Source: Guillardia theta CCMP2712 (lineage: Eukaryota; Cryptophyceae; Pyrenomonadales; Geminigeraceae). Taken from it: 64,000 nucleotides of DNA. The stretch is taken from the NCBI RefSeq assembly GCF_000315625.1, contig NW_005434673.1:1-64000 (forward strand), given 5' to 3'. This document shows, in pieces, positions 33,541 through 45,442 of the stretch. The translations under genes were made by a program, and so were the position numbers. The notes under the pieces are model-generated. The model was not told the DNA's origin. It saw only the letters and a program-made list of their open reading frames with translations, and searched no databases. Position 1 is the stretch's first letter, and the number at the start of each line of letters is the position of its first letter.

Positions 33541-35286
33541 TCATAGTTTACACATGGGCGAGTAGTCCGGCACATAGATCGCCTTCCGAACGGCTGCAAG
33601 CACTTCACCCTCCTGCAGCGTCGCAGAGCACATCCCCTCCTTCATTCCCTCATGCACCACTGCCACCGCGATCTTCTCCGACACCCTTCGCATGTCTGTC
33701 ACAATTGTCACAGCAGGACGAGGCAGGAGAAGCGGACAGGACAGGAAGCACCGTAGGAGGCATTCGAGGAGGGGAGGAAGAGGAGGGAGCGATTAGTCAC
33801 CTTGTAGCGGGGGGAACAAGCATCCATTCTTGATGTCTCCGTCCGTCACCTGATCCGCGAGAGCGCGAGCGGCGATTCGGAACATGTTGTCAGTGATATG
33901 ACGGAGTTTTCCCACCACCGCGCCCAACCCAACGCCGGGGAAGATGTAGGCATTGTTGCCTTGCCCGGGGACGAACAAGCGACCGTCGCGCTCGATGGGG
34001 TCGAAGGGAGAGCCGCTGGCGAAGAGAACCTTTCCTCGCGTCCATGTCCAGGCCTCCTCTGCCGAGCACTCGGCCAGCTGCGTGGGGTTGGAGAGAGGGA
34101 AGAGGATGGGGCGCTCGTTGATCTCGCTCATCAGCTCCACGATCTCCCGCGTGAAGACCTTGGCTGTCGCACAGACGCCGATGAGGGCGGTAGGGCGGAG
34201 GGTGCGGACGATAGAGAGCAGGTCCTTGATCTTGCCGTGCTCGTGCGCATAGTTGAGCTTGTGATGCTGAAGCTCCTCCCTCCTCGACTTGACCACCAGC
34301 CCCTTGCTGTCCACCAGCCAACACCTTGCCCTTGCCTCCTCCTTCGTCAGCCCCTCTGCATGCATCTGCTCCACCACCAGGTCTGCGATGCCGGTCCCTG
34401 CCTCGCCTGCCCCCATGAAGACCAGCACCTCATCTCTCAGCCTCGTCCCCTTGACCCTCACAGCGCTTAGCAGGCCCGCAAGCGCCACCGCTGCCGTTCC
34501 CTGGATGTCGTCGTTGAACGTGCAGATCCTCTGCCTGTAGCTCTGCAGCAGCTGGAAGGCGGTTGTGTTGCCAAAGTCTTCAAACTGTATCAGGATCCCA
34601 GGGAACTTACTGGACAAGGACGTGAGAACTTCCTCCATGAAGGCGAAGTAAGCCTCTCCCCGCACTCTCGCTGACGGCAGGCCCGTGTACATGGCGTCTG
34701 CATGCAGTTTCTTGTTGTTCGTCCCCACGTCGACGAGGATCGGCAGGCATCGTCTCGGGTGAATGCCAGCGCATGCCGTGTAGAGGTTCAGCTTGCCGAT
34801 CGGGATCCCCATGCCGTAGGCCCCGAGATCCCCCAGGCCCAAAATCCGCTCGCCGTCAGTGATGACAGCCACGTCCACCTGACACTCGGGCCAGTTGTTG
34901 AGGATGTTGCTCACGTTGCCCTTGTCCTCTATCGACAGGTACATGCCACGCGGGCGCTGGAAAATGTGCCCATACCGCAAGCATGCCAGCCCGACGACAG
35001 GCGTGTAGATGATGGGCATGAGCTCCTGGAGATGGTCGACGAGCACGCGATAGAAGAGAGTCTCGTTGGTGTCGAGGAGCGACATGAGGAAGAAGTACTT
35101 GTGCAGGGGCTCGCTGATCTCACTCAGCTGCTTCATCACACGCTTCTCCTGCAGGCTCAACGACTTGACAGCAGGAGGAAGCAGTCCTCGCAGATGCAGC
35201 CTGTCTCGCTCGTTCGGACTGAAGGCATCCCCGTGGTTCACAATGGGATCACGAAGACAGCTGTACCCAAACTTTGCCCTCTCCAT
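33541..35286 (-). CDS. Malic enzyme, probably NADP-type
   Basis: Two exons (35286-33801 and 33695-33541) give 546 residues, the usual length for eukaryotic malic enzymes. It oxidatively decarboxylates L-malate to pyruvate and CO2, making NAD(P)H. Signatures are present: [34 protein letters not shown], the metal-site stretch [13 protein letters not shown] with [13 protein letters not shown], the Rossmann loop [13 protein letters not shown], and [11 protein letters not shown] with [12 protein letters not shown]. The DSKGL sequence after the Rossmann strand matches NADP-dependent animal ME1 rather than NAD-dependent ME2, which has DKFGL. The ATG at 35286 gives no obvious organelle leader, but a splice acceptor (GGTACAG) directly precedes it, so an upstream leader exon is possible. 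It converges on the TM protein gene. Confidence 0.93.
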
Positions 35287-35413
35287 CCTGTACCAGCAGA
35301 ACAAACAGTCACTCGAGATGTAATGTCACTTTTCTTCCCACATTCAATATCACTGTCCTCACAATCTCAGCTCTGCTACTCGACTATTTACACGCTCATC
35401 AAGTTACTGCGCT

Positions 35414-35515
35414 GCCTTGCCCCTGCCCCTGCCCCTGCCCCTGCCCCTGCCCCTGCCCCTGCCCCTGCCCCTGCCCCTGCCCCTGCCCCTGCCCCTGCCC
35501 CTGCCCCTGCCCCTA
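35414..35515. repeat. (CCCCTG)n hexanucleotide array, about 17 units
   Basis: Almost perfect hexamer run about 130 bp upstream of the malic enzyme start. All apparent Pro-Ala, Pro-Leu and Gly-Arg frames over it are compositional. Confidence 0.95.
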
Positions 35516-35800
35516 CCCTGCCCCTGCCCATGCCCCTGCCCATGCCCCTGCCCATCCTCCTCCTGCTCCTCTCGTTCCTGCTCCTGCTGCTCCTGCTCGC
35601 TCCTGCTCGCTCCTGATCCTGCTCCTGATCCTGCTCCTGATCCTGCTCCTGCGCCTGCTCCTGCTGCTCCTGCTGCTCCTGCTGCTCCTGCTGCTCCTGC
35701 TGCTCCTGCTCTCCTGCTGCTCCTGCTCCTCCTGCTCCTCCTGCTCCTCCTGCTCCTCCTGCTCCTCCTGCTCCTGCTCCTCCTCTCGTTCCTGCTCCTG
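35516..35800. repeat. Degenerate CCCATG / CTGATC / CTGCTC / CTCCTG repeat blocks
   Basis: Successive short-period arrays grade into one another: CCCATGCCCCTG, CTGATCCTGCTC, CTGCTGCTCCTG and CTCCTGCTC. Together with the preceding hexamer they form a repeat of almost 400 bp. Confidence 0.92.
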
Positions 35801-36379
35801 GTCCCGTTCCATCTCCCCGACTCAGCCATGAGGACGTGGCGAGGAGGTCTCAAGTATTTTTTTATATAGCGAGGGAGTTTTAAAGTCATAGTGGAACTCT
35901 GTATTACCCCCACCCATAAAATATTCAAAAAATCACAGGGATCGGAGGGGTCATACTGAGACTGGTCGTCTTTGCTCAAAAACTGTCCAAGCCCCGATGA
36001 ATAACGGAAACTGAAAGAGCTTGCAATGGTGTATCAGGGTTCGAGAGCGGGGATGGGTGGAGGGAAGGGAGGAGGAGAGAACAAGTTGAGAGGAGGAGAA
36101 GATCAGATCGACATACAAGGAGACGAGGAGACGAGAAGGGGTTGGGTGGATTGAAGATCAGAGGATTAGACTCGGGAACAATCGTGCGTGAAGATAGAGT
36201 AGGCAACGATGAGGTTGGAAGAACAGCTGGTGGCCCCTTGGTAAAAGATGAGGATTGGAATGATGCACAAGGAGTATCATGTTCAGCATTAGGACATGAA
36301 ATACAGGAACAGCAGGAAAGGAGGAGAAATGCTGCTCTAATATTCTTGTCTCCGAAGGTTCACCAAGACTGACGAGGGG

Positions 36380-38593
36380 ATGAAGACCAAGGTTTGTAGT
36401 TTGAAGTTCTTCATCGGAACGAGCACTGACATACGACATCAGGTGCAGCAGTACGTGGAGGGAGTTGGGGGGATCCGTCTTTGGGGTTTCAGCCCTTCGG
36501 AAGATCTGAGCAATATGGTCGATGGCAGCAAAGGTAAAAGACAGAAAAGAACCCCAAGAGTGTGATTGATGCTTGACAGATGATGTCCTCAACATCTTGA
36601 GCATGATGCCTGGAGATATCTGCAGTTTCCTGATGACAATTGCTCGGAGACATACGAAGAAAACTCAACAAGTGCAAAACTCTTTGGCTAACTCGCACAT
36701 TTTGATATGATTGGCTAGATCAATTATTACATCGTTGAACGCCAGCCCGAGGCACTGGCAAGATACATCTTACTCCTGTCAATATTCTTCGATGATGACC
36801 TGGGGCCAAGAGAATGTACTGAGATCTTCCTTGAGGTAAGACGACCTTATTCTTGTTTCAATCTCAACTCGAGAATCCTCTTTGCGTTTGCTCCAAGGCA
36901 GAAACATGTTGATTGAAAACCATTCATGTCGATCTTTCGGAATTAATTTGCGTTTGTTGTTTGTTTTGCAAAACAATTCGATTTATGTGCAAACGAAGAA
37001 TGAACTCCATGACAGATTTACGGCAACAACATGCTCAGGAAACAAACCAGCGCGTTTCTTCATTCGAAGGTCGCGTGCTTTCAATCTTTAAACCTTAGCG
37101 TAAATCAAAGAATCACTATGCTCTCAGGTTGAAGAATTGATCAAATTTCTAACCAACGGAGAAGGAAAACTTGCAGAATTTGTAGACATCACACAAATGA
37201 AATTCAAAGAAAGAGATGCGATAGAAAAAGTGACCAAACTGCTGCTTCTTTCACGATGCTTACGGACTGCAGGTATTCAAGACTTGGTATGAAAACATCG
37301 AGTGCAACATGGAAGAATGGAGGTGACTTGATCAGATCACTTGGGGCATAGCGATGACGCAATGAAAAGAGAAAAACGGCTGCGATCGTACTACGAGGAT
37401 CGCTTTGACTATAGGAAGAATCTCATCGACTGGGACTACAGGTCCCTCCCCCCACCCTCTCTTCCTCTTCCTCTTCCTCTTCCTCTTCCTCCTGTTTCTT
37501 GTCCATCTAAATGCTGTGCAGCATGAACGTCAAAGATTGGGCTGAAATCATTCACTCCAAATTGTTCCTGTGGTGGCGACAGGAAGGAATCGCCTACGAG
37601 ATCCGCGATAGCAAGTGAAGAACTCTTCCTCCTCCCCGTCACCGCCACCTAACCCCTCCTTCTGCCTCCCCTCTCGTCCCTGCTTCTCGCTCTTCTCCCG
37701 TCTCACCTCCTCCCTTCTCCTCTCGCCTATCTCCTCCTGCCTCCTTCCCTCTCCCCGCCCCGCTGCACCCAATCTCGTGTGGTCCTGACCTCTCTTCAAG
37801 GTATCCACAACCCAACAGGACGATGGCATCGTACGCAGAGGGGAAGGAGAAAGGGCACAGGCAAGAACCACAGCAGCTCGTGCTCGCTCGAACTTACGCG
37901 TATGGGCAGCAAGCTGAAGAGAGGGTACTGGGGGGACATCGTTCAGAGCCCCTACTGGTCCATTGGAGTTCATGCAGATGAGCAGAGGTAGGAAGGAGGC
38001 GGCGGTGGTTGTGAAGTGATGGAAAGATGCAAAGCCTGTACAAAAAGAGAAGTTTTCAGCACACCAAGACTTGTCAACACGTGGCTGAGTACAACATCTA
38101 CTCGTTACTCTTCGAGCTGTCGGCCAAGAAGCGCTACAAGGTTGGAGATCAGACGTCTCGCGCCCCTCACTCACCGCTGCTTTCAGATGCCCCAGGAGGA
38201 CTCGGAGATCCACGGGAGGAGCTTCTGGTCTGGCCTCTCCCACAGGTGCCCTTCCTCCTCCTGCTTCGAGGTCTGACCGTCTGCAGGGACGTGGAGAAGG
38301 TGGAGGAGGAGGGGGAGATCGAAAGCTTGCAGGATGATAGGATGGACACGCTCAGCACAGGCCGAGCACCAGAGAGCGGGACGAAGAGGGTTCCGCAAGG
38401 GATCAAGCTCGTTCTGCTGCAGGTGAGCTTCTGTTTGTTGTTCCCTTGCATGACGTGAGATGGGAAGGGGGAAAGCTTGGAGTTCATGAGGGGGAAGAAG
38501 AAATATGCTGAACTGTTCCACCTGGTCTTCCTCTCGAATCTTTGCCTGCAGATGCTGAAAGAGCCTCTTCCCGAGCTGCTCCACGAGAGGTGA
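36380..38593 (+). CDS. DAAF3: Dynein axonemal assembly factor 3 (DAAF3 / PF22 homologue)
   Basis: Around twelve short exons. In order they give LWGFSPSEDLSNM, DDVLNILSMM, YYIVERQPEALARYILLLS, ECTEIFLEV, the MKFKERDAIEKV segment, YYEDRFDYRKNLIDWDY, MNVKDWAEIIHSKLF, WWRQEGIAYEIRDSKY, PNRTMAS joined to KLKRGYWGDIVQSPYW, SIGVHADEQSLYKKRS and a tail ending PELLHER. The order and the motifs WGFSP, FFVLE-like, FLE, LKFKERD, DWD, PNRT-AS and GYWGDI match DAAF3 of animals and PF22 of Chlamydomonas. This cytosolic factor is needed to pre-assemble outer and inner dynein arms. It implies a motile flagellum. Two acceptors (near 37919 and 38039) had to be chosen by homology rather than by the nearest AG. 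The ATG at 36380 is tentative. Confidence 0.88.
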
Positions 38594-38616
38594 AGGTCTA
38601 GGCGAGCGATCGCGCG

Positions 38617-39408
38617 ATGACTCTTGACCTCAGGGCGACTCTTGTGGTTGAAGGGGCAGATTTCATGCTCAACTTTGACAAGAATGACCGCAAGGCTTTC
38701 AACGAGAAGATCAAGCAGCTGGGTAAGGAGCTCGGCATGGTCGAGGAGAGTGCCTTGCGCGACAAGTACAAGCTGTACAACGGCGTTCACTTCCCCCTTT
38801 ACTTCCTCAGCTACGACAAGGCGGCAGCCAAGGAAGTCCTGGAGCAGCGAGCAAGGAGGCAGCAGGAGGAGGGAGAGACGCTGCAGGCCTCGCTTGAGTC
38901 GACGCTGTCGCAGTCGAAGGAGGACGAGAGGCCAACGGCCGACGCGCTGGAGGGCCTGGAGGCTCTCGACCTGCAGGACAGGACGTACGAGGTTGACGCG
39001 ATGAATCGGCCGATCCTCCTGGACGGCAGCGCGCGCGGGTGGGAGCGGAGGACGTTGGTGCTGCTGGGGACTAAGACGAGCGTCGCTGCTGCTCCTGCTA
39101 AGGCCGGACCCTTCGGATTCTGCGCGGTGACGGGGCTGCCGGCCAAGTACAAAGACCCGCAGACTGGCCTGCCGTACGCCAACGTCGAAGCGTTCAAGGA
39201 GATCCGGAGGAGACACGCCGGCAGCACCGAGACCCAGGGAGAGCTGAGCGAGGCGGTAGAGACAGCCAATGTAGGGGAGGAGGAGGCGACAACGAGGGCA
39301 GAAGAGGCGGAAAAGAGGGAGGGGGAGGAGGAGGAGGAGGAGGCAGTGGAGCCTCTCATCTTCCAAAACCGACCCAAGTGGCGGCTGGGAGGCAGCTCTG
39401 TGCTGTGA
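38617..39408 (+). CDS. YL1 C-terminal domain protein (VPS72/Swc2- or INO80C-like)
   Basis: An intron-free 263-residue frame. At about residues 167-200 is FCAVTGLPAKYKDPQTGLPYANVEAFKEIR, whose core, C..TGLPAKY.DP.TGLPYAN..AFK.IR, is the YL1_C motif of SWR1-complex Swc2/VPS72 and of INO80 subunit C. These nuclear proteins take part in H2A.Z exchange or nucleosome sliding. The N-terminal half (MTLDLRATLVVEGADFMLNF) is not a recognisable YL1 N-domain, and the C-terminus is strongly acidic (EEEEEEAVEPL). Its ATG is only 23 bp after the DAAF3 stop on the same strand, so its promoter or 5' UTR must lie within DAAF3's last exons, unless the two share a transcript. Confidence 0.8.
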   Translation: MTLDLRATLVVEGADFMLNFDKNDRKAFNEKIKQLGKELGMVEESALRDKYKLYNGVHFPLYFLSYDKAAAKEVLEQRARRQQEEGETLQASLESTLSQSKEDERPTADALEGLEALDLQDRTYEVDAMNRPILLDGSARGWERRTLVLLGTKTSVAAAPAKAGPFGFCAVTGLPAKYKDPQTGLPYANVEAFKEIRRRHAGSTETQGELSEAVETANVGEEEATTRAEEAEKREGEEEEEEAVEPLIFQNRPKWRLGGSSVL

Positions 39409-39539
39409 AGGCGAAGCAGAGGAGGTGGAGGAGGCGAGTTCTATTTGTTACATGCAGTGCTTTACAAAGGAGGAAAAGGAATCTTCAGGTTGCGTGCACT
39501 GCAACAACTGGATCGCGCGACCGTCTGTAGAGTTGTCAG

Positions 39540-39835
39540 GAGCGGGAGGAGAGGAGAGGAGAGGCGTGGAGAGGAGAGGAGAGGAGAGAAGCGATGAAAA
39601 AAAAAAGAACGAGCAAAAGAGAAAAAGGAGAGGAAGGTGGGAAAGATGAAGGGAGGGGATCAAGGAAGAGGAGGGAAGGAAGGAAAGACGAAGGGAGGGG
39701 ATCAAGGAAGCGAAGGGAAGGAAGGAAAGACGAAGGGAGGGGATCAAGGAAGAGAAGATGAAGGGAGGGGATCAAGGAAGAGAAGATGAAGGGAGGGGAT
39801 CAAGGAAGAGAAGGGAAGGAAGGAGAAGGAAAGTC
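39540..39835. repeat. Purine-rich tandem repeats, units of about 24-40 bp
   Basis: GAGAGGAGAGGC-type repeats are followed by about five copies of a unit containing AGGGAGGGGATCAAGGAAG. They lie between the convergent YL1 and MORN genes. Confidence 0.9.
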
Positions 39836-41841
39836 ACATCGGTCTCGCTTGTTGGTGATGTCTTCCATCGACCCGCAACTTCGCTCAGACACTGAGAGGT
39901 CAAACGTCGCGTCTCTCTCCGTCTGATCCGTCGCAATGCTGCTCAAAGAGATGTCGCTGAAGCTCAGCCCCAACATGACTCGCTTCCCTCCTCCTCCCCC
40001 TCCTCCTTCCCGTATCCCTCTTCGCCATGTAGCAATCAGAGGATTGCAAATGGCTCTCTTGCTCTTGACCTCCGTGTTGTGACGCTGTTGCTCTGGTGAT
40101 TTCCTCCTCTCCTCCTCCTGTACACGTCCGCGCACCTCCTTCACCTCCGCTCCCTCCTTCACCTGCTCACCCCGAGCATGTGCAAGAGTTTCCATCATCT
40201 CCTCCTGCACCTCTGCAAGTCTTTGGCGGTAGGGCGCGAGGGAAGAGGCTGGAAGTTCAACGAGGTCGAGGACTCTGCAGCCGTGGAGCTCGAAGGTGGA
40301 CCTGAGGTGGAGGAGGAGGACGCGGGGGGTGAAGGCGTCGCCAGCCTCGACGGAGAGGAGGACGAAGACGCAGACAACGCCGCGGAGCTTCACCAGCTCA
40401 ACGACCTCGAGAGAGTCGACGAGAACAAGCTTCGACGTCAACGCCTCTCGCAGCTGCCGCATAAAAACGTTCTTGTGCCACCTAGAAGCTGAGAAATCAA
40501 CATATCCAGGTGTCAAATCCAACCGCAGCAACTTGGTTGTCAAACTCGCGTGGCTGTCGCTCTCCGCGCCGTCGGTTGAGTCTGGGCAGCCCCCCGGACA
40601 AGGTCGGAGCGCGTGAAGAAATCTGCGGCGAGAGCTGGCGAGGTGGGAGGGATGGGCGGCGGAGTCCTCAGTCAAGTAGCGGATCCAGAAGTTCTTGATG
40701 ACTATCGACTCTCGTCGTGAGCGGAGGCAGACGAGGTGAGGGCCGTCTTGGAGCTTCTTCTCGAAGTTTCTCTGCAGCTTGTTGATCGTCTTCACGAGGT
40801 ACGCCAGCCTCTTCGCCTCCTTCTCTCGCTCTCTTGCCTTCTTCACCACTCGCTCAGTTCTCGCCATCACAGCTCTTCTCAGCTCCTCCTCTCCACAGTT
40901 GTCGCGGCTCAACCTCAAACTTTCGCCGTTGCTGACCATCAGCCCTGGAGTCCTGCAGATGTTCAGCTCTTCCAGGTCCGTCACTCCTGCCACACACAAC
41001 CCGACGAGCTGACCATCTTCAAAGTTTCCTTCAAGACTTTCACAACCACATCTGCGTCTGCTCATCTTCACTCCTGCTCCATGCGCGCGATCCCACAGGA
41101 AGTTTGCGATGACAGTCGTGCCTTCCTTGCTCCGCTCGATGCCTGAAGCTCGACATCAACGAGGAAAGAACAAGCCCTTGGGTCTCACCTGCTCCGTTCA
41201 ACATCCCGTCCACCCACTCTCCTGCTCGCTCCCGACCTGCTTCTGTCCACTGTCCTGTCCCGCTCCTCCTTCCATGCAGGAATTCACCCGTGTAGACAAT
41301 CTGAGCTGATGAGGACGATTTTCTCCTCCTGGGGACCCACCAGCTCACTACGCTGGGACAAGACCGAAAGCTGCTGATCCGCCAAGTCGCCTCCTCCTCA
41401 TCGTACGAGACAGCAAGCCGTCCCTGCCGGGCGAGAGAAGCACCTGCGAGCATCTCAGACAAACATCGCAAGTCAGACGAGGATCACTGTCGTCAAACTT
41501 CATGCACCCCAGAACTTCAGGTTGTCCATCATTACCGATGAAGCCTGAGTACGTGACTCCTGCTAACGTGTCACGAGGCTATCCCTTTCTCCTCATCCCC
41601 TTCCTCCTCCTCCTGTACCTGGCAGAATTTCCATCTCCACAACCCACGGCAGCGCATCCGAACTCGTGCTGATGGCTGCGAGTTTGAAACTTTCATGGTC
41701 CTCATGATCCCTCCCTTCTTCAACCTAGAGTTCCTGCCTCCTGCTACCTATACCCTCCTCTCCTGCTCCCTCCTCTCCGCTGACATTCACTGTGAAAGTC
41801 TTCAAGACAACAATGTCCTGCACGCAAGTGATGGCATTCAA
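39800..41841 (-). CDS. MORN-repeat-like protein, N-terminus unresolved
   Basis: Exons on the minus strand: NAITCVQDIVVLKTFTVN, VEEGRDHEDHESFKLAAI, FIGNDGQPEVLGCMKFDD, a segment with VYTGEFLHGRRSGTGQW and GEWVDGMLNGAG, GIERSKEGTTVIANFLWD, and a long exon from about 41071. The Y.GE...G...G.GQW and GEW..GM.NG.G pieces are MORN repeats, which often act in membrane-proximal or axonemal scaffolds; LEGNFEDGQLVG may be another. The long exon holds a basic helical part (AREREKEAKRLAYLVKTI) and ends in low-complexity sequence at 39800, where the purine repeat supplies the last codons, so the true stop might lie earlier through splicing. Its function is unknown. Confidence 0.55.
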
Positions 41842-41869
41842 CTATTTGCATCTTTCCTCCTTCTCCCTG

Positions 41870-42080
41870 CTCTCCTGCTCTCCTGCTCTCCTCCTTTCCC
41901 CATGCTCTCCCCTCCCTCCCTCCCTCCCTCCCTGCCTCCCTGCCTCTCCTCTCCTCTCCTCTCCTCTTCTCTCCTCTTCTCTCCTCTTCTCTCCCTCCCT
42001 CCCTCCCTCCCTCTCCTCTTCTCTCCTCTTCTCTCCTCTTCTCTCTCTCCCTCCCTCCCTCCCTCCCTCTATCCTGCATC
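41870..42080. repeat. (CTCC)n / (TCTCCTCT)n pyrimidine repeat
   Basis: Alternating blocks of CCCTCCCT and CTCCTCTTCT. It may lie in a 5' intron of the MORN-like gene or upstream of it. Confidence 0.9.
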
Positions 42081-42129
42081 TCGTCTCGCCATACCGTCGG
42101 GCGCCTCGGCCATTGATGCTGTAGGTCCT

Positions 42130-42640
42130 CCTTGAATCGATTGAATCCGGACCATCGGGAGCTTTTGAATCCCCTCGAATTTAAGGTTAAAATTTTAATG
42201 CAACGATTATTAGCGGGAAGTCAAGAACAAGACGAGAAAACAGTGAGGAAACTAACAAGAGAGAAGAGAGATCAGAAACAAGAGAAGAAGACGAAGAAAC
42301 ACCATGAGCAGAAGCAGAGGAAGATTAAATCCTATTGCGCATACTTTGGTGAATGACTTCCATGGAAGTCATCCGAAATTCATTTTAACAGAACTTAAAA
42401 AGAATAAAAATTGATCCTAGAATGTCCATTCATGATTCGCCTCGTCACGACTTGCAGGACTGGCAAACTCCCCCCCTGGTTGTTTTGCAATCAACCACAA
42501 CTGATATTCTCAAAGAGCGAGAGCAAGACCAGATATCGAACGTTGTGGATCATGCTGCAACAAGAAATCTTTCAAACAGAAATGTATCACTTTCACAGAT
42601 GTAATCAATGTTCGGAGGAGCAAAACAATAAAATTTCTGC
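42130..42640. other. Intergenic stretch without a supported gene
   Basis: A lysine-rich plus frame (42132-42356) and short frames near 42420 have no splice, homology or compositional support. The sequence is AT-richer than its neighbours. Confidence 0.45.
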
Positions 42641-42659
42641 ATGTCTCTATCAATGAGGA

Positions 42660-45442
42660 AAAGACAATCAACCTGTACGAAGCCAATTCCTTCCAATACC
42701 CTCTGTGATCAGAGTTAGGCAAGTACAGCACCAATTGAGCATACCTCCAAACTGTTGGATCTCATTGCCCAGGAAGTTTCCAGGGTTGAGCCAGCCAAGA
42801 CCGTCCTGAAGGAAAGCTTGTGTCAGGACCAAAGAGGGTAGAAAAGTCAAAACTTCACGTTGTTGTTTTGCTCGCGAGGCCTGCTATCCATTCGCTCTGA
42901 GAACAAAAGATTACAAGTACTTTCTCGGCATCAGCTCCTCCTACCTGCTGCATCAGGACGGAAAAGATGAAAACTTTCGTTCTCAACCTTGGACCCCTGG
43001 ACACTATCAGCTGGACAGGAAGCACTCTGTATCACCTCCACTGCTTGGAGATTCCTCGCTCTCTCTCTCTCCATCTCTTTCCTGATTTGTTTCTCTCGCC
43101 AGGCTCGAATGAGCTGAGATCATAGTCAGGCAACGCACGCGCAGCTTCAAGTCTTTAGTACATCCGACAAGCCACTTGACATGGCGTTGAACTCCTCGTA
43201 GATGGAGACCTTGTTTGAGGATGAGCTCTAGATGTCAGCTCCTCCCTCCTGACCCACCTCACACGTGTAGAACTTCCAGCGGAAGACCGACGTCTTGAGC
43301 AGACCGTCTTGCTGACGAGGGAAGAGAGTCTGGTTGTGCGCTCCGTAGACCTGAAAGGGGTGAGGAAGGAAGAAACATCGAAGCTAAGGACGTCACCAGC
43401 TCCGCGTGCAACCGCACTCTGCAGATCTCGGAGGGGAGAGGCTTTTCTTTGAAGTTGTAAATCTAGAGCAGGAGATTAACGGCTGCAGCAAGCACTCCCT
43501 TTGCATTCACAAGAGTGTTAGTCTTGGAATCATACTCGGGGTCCTCCAACTCGTGGCCCCTACATCAGACATCATGGCGACGTCGAAATTTGCTGTTCGA
43601 CCGACCTGACTGTCACCCAATTCTTCGCAGAGCACGAGGGGCTCAGAGGGAAATTGAAGCTAGACGAGAGGACATCGTCAGAAGAGCAGACGGAGAGGAA
43701 AGAAACCTGATCGCAATCACACAAGTCCCACAGGCTACTCTTGAGTGCGGCCGCGGGTATATGGCAGAGATACGCAAAGGCTCGTAACCCTCTGGAGTGA
43801 AAACCATCACGACAGCCCCATCGAAATCTCCCTGTTCACAACCTGTGAAGAAATCCCAACTCAGCACGCCGTGTATGTTCTCTCGTGCTCGACTATGTCT
43901 CAGGTTTCCAAACTCTGCGCCATTCTTTCCCTTGTTGAGCGTGACCTTCACGTGCTGGTCAGATGTAACTTTTCACTTTGGAATCATCTTCTCACAAGAA
44001 TTCTTGACCCGCGGGGGAAATTTCTGTACAGAAATGTCAACATGTAACGTTACTTTCCGCCTGAAGCCTGCTGACCTCAAAGGCGTCCAAGTGACAGTGA
44101 ATTGTCTAAGGTCCACAAAGACTCTGCCCCTCAACTCTTCTCGGTTATTACCGTTACATGCAAAGACTTCGAAGTCTGCGTCCGTGATCTTTCACCAACG
44201 TCAAGGAACAGCAAACGTGTTTTTGACTTTGTGTTTCACCGCTTGCACGTCTGGCCCGCCAAGCATTTGACCCCAGAAGTGATTCTCACTTTGCTGCTCA
44301 AATTCATCAGAAGATTTAGTTCATCAGCTTCTCCCTCCAGACCTCGGGTGCTTCAAAGCAAACAACAAGCTTGTCCCCAACCTTCACATCCATCTGATCG
44401 CTACAGTTGTGTGAGCAAAATCGTATCGAATCCATTGTAAACAATAGCTTAACCGTTGTGGAGTGAAGCTTTGTACGAATCTGCTCAGATGTCGTCCAGT
44501 CTCGCTTAAGTCCAACGCATGTAAAACGCTTGGCTTCGAGGAATGGATGTGAATAAAACCGAATAAGAAATCTGAAGTCAACCTTTTGTATGTTGTATTC
44601 CCTCAAAGTGTGATGATTCTACGAGACAAGATCAAGATCGAATCTCCCATCATCTTCATGACCTGCAACTCTCGGCCAGCAAACACCAAACGAATTTCTT
44701 CAGGACATCTTTCTCCCTGACAAGTTGTCTCCGCGTCAAAGTCTCCATGAGAGACAAATCCTTCAAACATACCGGAAGGAAGGACAGCTCTTCTTTGAGA
44801 TCCTCGATATAGAATTCAGCTCCACAAAGAATCATTCTGATCTTCTCATCTCCATCACTATCTCCTTTGCTCCGGATGTAGATTGGCTGTGCAATCATGT
44901 CATTCTTCATACACAACAGCATCGAAACTCACTCTCCCGCGGAAAGGATCATCGTTCAAAACAAGGTGCAAAACACCGCCATCTTTCATTCCAACCTGAC
45001 GCCACAATCACTGGAACAGGAAACGAGCTATCTTGAAGCTTTGCCTCCGTCAGGGTCATCCCTGGATGCAGCAGGTGTCCTATAGCACTATGAGACGACA
45101 TCTCAAAACAATTCCGTCACACCTTTGTAGATGAAGAACTTGTGATGAAACTGAGCTTCGGCCGCGCTGTCGATGGAGCTAGCAGGCATCAGGGACCGAT
45201 GGCAGTGATCTAGTAATCACCTCGACACCTCAAGGAGGGTCGTATCCGACGGCAGTTCCACCGGCTCCAGCATTCCTGACAATGAGATCAGAGAAGGCAA
45301 TAAGAGCCCCATGCCCACCTCCCCAGTTGATACAAAAGCGAACAGAGTCTTCCTCATAGTAGTCAACAAGGGGTGTACTCAAGCTCAGGCTTTGCAGTCC
45401 TTCAATATAGAACCCTTCTGGTTCTATCGCAGAAAAGCTCAT
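42660..45442 (-). CDS. Multi-exon minus-strand gene, possibly a cysteine-containing surface protein (model incomplete)
   Basis: Several minus-strand pieces look coding: MSFSAIEPEGFYIEGLQS (45442), GMFEGFVSHGDFDAETTC with QGERCPEEIRLVFAGREL (44750-44660), NHHTLREYNIQK leading to VDFRFLIRFYSHPF (44600-44320), KVRITSGVKCLAGQTCK (about 44250), KVTLNKGKNGAEFG (43950) and GCEQGDFDGAVVMVFTPEG (43850-43700). The repeated C-x(3-4)-GQ/GE-x-C pattern followed by V/L-x-V/F-x-G recalls extracellular beta-sandwich repeats of large surface proteins, but this is only a resemblance. I could not join the exons in one phase and cannot give a start or stop with confidence; there may be two genes. Confidence 0.35.

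Noticed and set aside
35404-35979. Gly-Arg, Pro-Ala and Glu-Gln repeat frames that look like RGG or collagen-like proteins
   Set aside because: They are read from the CCCCTG and CTCCTG arrays; every frame is open because the repeat lacks stops.
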